Origin: Erythrobacter dokdonensis DSW-74
GTDB lineage: Bacteria > Pseudomonadota > Alphaproteobacteria > Sphingomonadales > Sphingomonadaceae
Direction of reading: 5' to 3'
DNA length: 64,000 nt
NCBI RefSeq assembly: GCF_001677335.1
Contig: NZ_LZYB01000004.1
Location: 248,001 to 312,000 of the forward strand
A model generated the notes under the pieces. That model saw only the letters and a program-made list of their open reading frames with translations, had not been told where the DNA came from and ran no database searches. Below, piece after piece: positions 62,430 through 64,000 of this stretch. The translations under genes were made by a program, and so were the position numbers. The number at the start of each line of letters is the position of its first letter. Positions within the stretch are counted from its first letter, which is position 1.

Positions 62430-63386
62430 CTAGCGGGTTGCCGGGATACTCCGCGCGGTCAGCTGCACTTGCTCCACCAGCGACAGCGGCGGGCTGTCGG
62501 GTGCCACCGCCTGCGGTTCGGCCTGCGGCTCCACCGGCGCTTGTTCCACGACCTCGCCCTTGAGCGCGGCGATCTCGCGTTCGCGCTTGGCGAGGTAGGT
62601 GTCGCGCCGCATGGCATAGGGATCGTCCGCGGCGGCGATATCCTTGAGCTCCTCGTCGAACTCCAGCCGCTGGTCCAATCCGTTCACCACGAAATAGGTC
62701 GCCGCATAGGCGGGCCGGTTGAACGGCTTGCCCACCGCAATCGGCAGCAGCAGCTGGTCGAGCGTGCTTCCGGCGAGGTCGCGCACCGTGGTTGCGCCGG
62801 TGACCGGCAGATAGAGATAGGCGCCCGGCCCCACGCCGTAATAGCCCATCGTATTGGCGAACCCGTTGCGGCGATAGGGCAGGCCGATGCCCGGCTTGGC
62901 GGCAACATCGATCAGCCCCCCGACCCCCAGCGTCGAATTGATCGCCAGTCGCCCCAGTGTCTCGAACGCCTTGCCGACCTTGCCCTGCAACAGGAAATTC
63001 AATGCATTGCTCGGCTCGCCCAGATTGCGCACGACATTGCCCAGACCATCGCGGATCGGTTCGGGCAGGCCATCGCGATAGGCATAGGCGACCGGCTCGA
63101 TCACCGCCTGATCGACAGCCTGTGTGATACGATAGCTTTCGGCGTTGAACTTTTCGACCGGGTCGCCTTCGGGCGGGCCGTAGTCGCCCTCGACCAAGAT
63201 CTCGCCCACCTCCTCCTCAGGCGCCGGTTCGCCTTGGGGAGGGGGCGGCGTGTCCGGGGCATCCTGAAGCGACCACGCCATCGCGCTGACAGGCACCAGC
63301 GGCACCGGCGCGGGCGGCACATCGGCCACCGCGAGCGCGGCGCTCAGCAGCGGCGGGGAAACAGTGACGAGTGCAAGACCGGGCAT
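62430..63386 (-). CDS. mlaA: MlaA (VacJ) family outer-membrane phospholipid-transport protein
   Basis: MlaA removes misplaced phospholipid from the outer leaflet of the outer membrane. The 318-residue protein has a signal peptide and a Pro-rich linker, then the VacJ domain: DPVEKFNAESYRITQAVDQAVIEPVAYAYRDGLPEPIRDGLGNVVRNLGEPSNALNFLLQG and TLGVGGLIDVAAK and GYYGVGPGAYLYLPV. There is no lipobox cysteine, unlike E. coli MlaA, so it may be held otherwise. AAGGAATG supports the ATG at 63386. The other mla genes are not in view. Confidence 0.94.
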   Translation of the reverse strand: MPGLALVTVSPPLLSAALAVADVPPAPVPLVPVSAMAWSLQDAPDTPPPPQGEPAPEEEVGEILVEGDYGPPEGDPVEKFNAESYRITQAVDQAVIEPVAYAYRDGLPEPIRDGLGNVVRNLGEPSNALNFLLQGKVGKAFETLGRLAINSTLGVGGLIDVAAKPGIGLPYRRNGFANTMGYYGVGPGAYLYLPVTGATTVRDLAGSTLDQLLLPIAVGKPFNRPAYAATYFVVNGLDQRLEFDEELKDIAAADDPYAMRRDTYLAKREREIAALKGEVVEQAPVEPQAEPQAVAPDSPPLSLVEQVQLTARSIPATR

Positions 63387-63463
63387 GGCATTCCTTTGTT
63401 CCCTCGTTGCCGCCCCGTCCCTATACGCAGGCTGAATTGACCGAAGCGAAAGTGCAAGGCCCC

Positions 63464-64000
63464 ATGTCCTTTATCCGGATCGCCCGCGAAGGCCCCGTCA
63501 CGATTCTCACGCTTGACCGCGCCGAGACCATGAACCCGCTTGGCGCTCCCGGCGATGGCGATGCGTTCGCCAGCATTGCCGATGCGATCAACCGCGACAT
63601 GGAATGCCGGGTGGTGATCCTGACCGGCGCGGGGCGGGCCTTCAGCGCGGGCGGCGATATCAAGGCGATGCGGGACAAGACCGGCACCTTCGGTGGCACC
63701 GCGCCCGCGATTTCGGACGGTTATCGCGACAATATCCACCGGATGCTGCGCGCCCTGCATGGCCTGCGCGTGCCGGTGATTGCGGCGGTCAACGGCCCCG
63801 CGATCGGTCTGGGCTGCGATGTCGCATGCCTCGCCGATATCCGCATCGCTTCCGAGAATGCGAAGTTCGGCGTCACCTTCCTCAAGCTCGGCATCATCCC
63901 GGGAGATGGCGGCACCTGGATTCTCCCCCGCGTGATCGGGATGAGCCGCGCGGCCGAACTGTTCTACACCGGCGATGTGATCGACGCGGCCACGGCGAAG
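63464..64000 (+). CDS. Enoyl-CoA hydratase/isomerase family protein, N-terminal part
   Basis: The gene runs off the right edge, leaving 179 residues. They are a crotonase-fold N-terminal part: TLDRAETMNPLGAPGDGDAF, VILTGAGRAFSAGGDIKAMRD (first oxyanion-hole segment) and VIAAVNGPAIGLGCDVACLADIRIAS (second), then FLKLGIIPGDGGTWILPR, in which the GDGG position has Asp where many hydratases have Glu. It differs from the enoyl-CoA hydratase at 18897-19694. Whether it is a hydratase or a hydrolase cannot be told. A GTG 12 bases upstream is another possible start. Confidence 0.9.
   Translation, partial: MSFIRIAREGPVTILTLDRAETMNPLGAPGDGDAFASIADAINRDMECRVVILTGAGRAFSAGGDIKAMRDKTGTFGGTAPAISDGYRDNIHRMLRALHGLRVPVIAAVNGPAIGLGCDVACLADIRIASENAKFGVTFLKLGIIPGDGGTWILPRVIGMSRAAELFYTGDVIDAATAK

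Overview
The window is a GC-rich stretch of bacterial chromosome, almost entirely coding, with very tight spacing and many ATGA- and TGATG-type overlaps. Family content points to an alphaproteobacterium, most likely Sphingomonadales (Erythrobacteraceae-like): a DUF2093 gene behind xseA, DUF3576 before leuS, a short single-domain RNase D next to lptC-lptA, the alphaproteobacterial DNA-repair protein MmcB behind a GAAC-N7-GAAC LexA box, TonB receptor plus sortilin-like propeller genes, and an acetoacetyl-CoA reductase. This placement is inferred from gene content only. I see no insertion sequence, prophage, CRISPR array, rRNA or integrase.

Layout. 1-5.4 kb: the end of an A-type Fe-S carrier, an SRPBCC-like protein, a three-gene set (EI24 membrane protein, lipoprotein, duplicated-domain protein), a PfkB-family kinase, a membrane protein and a lipoprotein cytochrome c. 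5.5-13.2 kb is the most system-like region: a transmembrane Ser/Thr kinase with a repeat-rich C-terminal half, convergent with an ECF sigma factor whose region 2.2 carries Ser/Thr where other ECFs carry acidic residues, then a divergent operon of an RND/MMPL exporter, a LolA-like periplasmic protein and an outer-membrane protein. 13.2-24 kb: purD and xseA with overlapping start codons, DUF2093, a phytase-esterase-like protein, rpmB, tadA, a tandem SpoIIAA-like protein, enoyl-CoA hydratase, ung, RNase D, lptC, lptA and a polyprenyl-phosphate sugar transferase. 24-30.5 kb: DUF3576-leuS-lptE-holA, an exported orphan protein and phbB.

30.6-42.4 kb: an RHH protein, a nadC operon ending in a secreted RNase T2, a LytS-like kinase/LytTR regulator pair, two M48-type zinc peptidases around a DsbA-like protein, a PAS protein, a DUF2141/sterol-desaturase pair, SOS-type mmcB and tRNA-Arg(CCG). 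42.4-51.5 kb looks like a secreted-peptide module: an S9 peptidase, a large sortilin-like propeller protein overlapping a TonB-dependent receptor, and a LacI-family regulator with a near-ideal lac-type operator. 51.7-54.2 kb: a lipid-kinase-family gene overlapping a nucleotidyltransferase-like gene, possibly a lipid phosphorylation/cytidylylation pair, then a second DUF2141 protein. 54.4-64 kb: rpe, heparinase-like protein and purH; a small membrane protein with msrA; a Zur-type regulator; dxs; mlaA; and a truncated enoyl-CoA hydratase.

Envelope construction is a recurring theme (LptA, LptC, LptE, MlaA, MMPL/LolA-like exporter, sugar transferase, lipid kinase). The best candidates for undescribed biology are the kinase/sigma/exporter block, the lipid kinase/nucleotidyltransferase pair, and the LacI-associated receptor/propeller/peptidase block.
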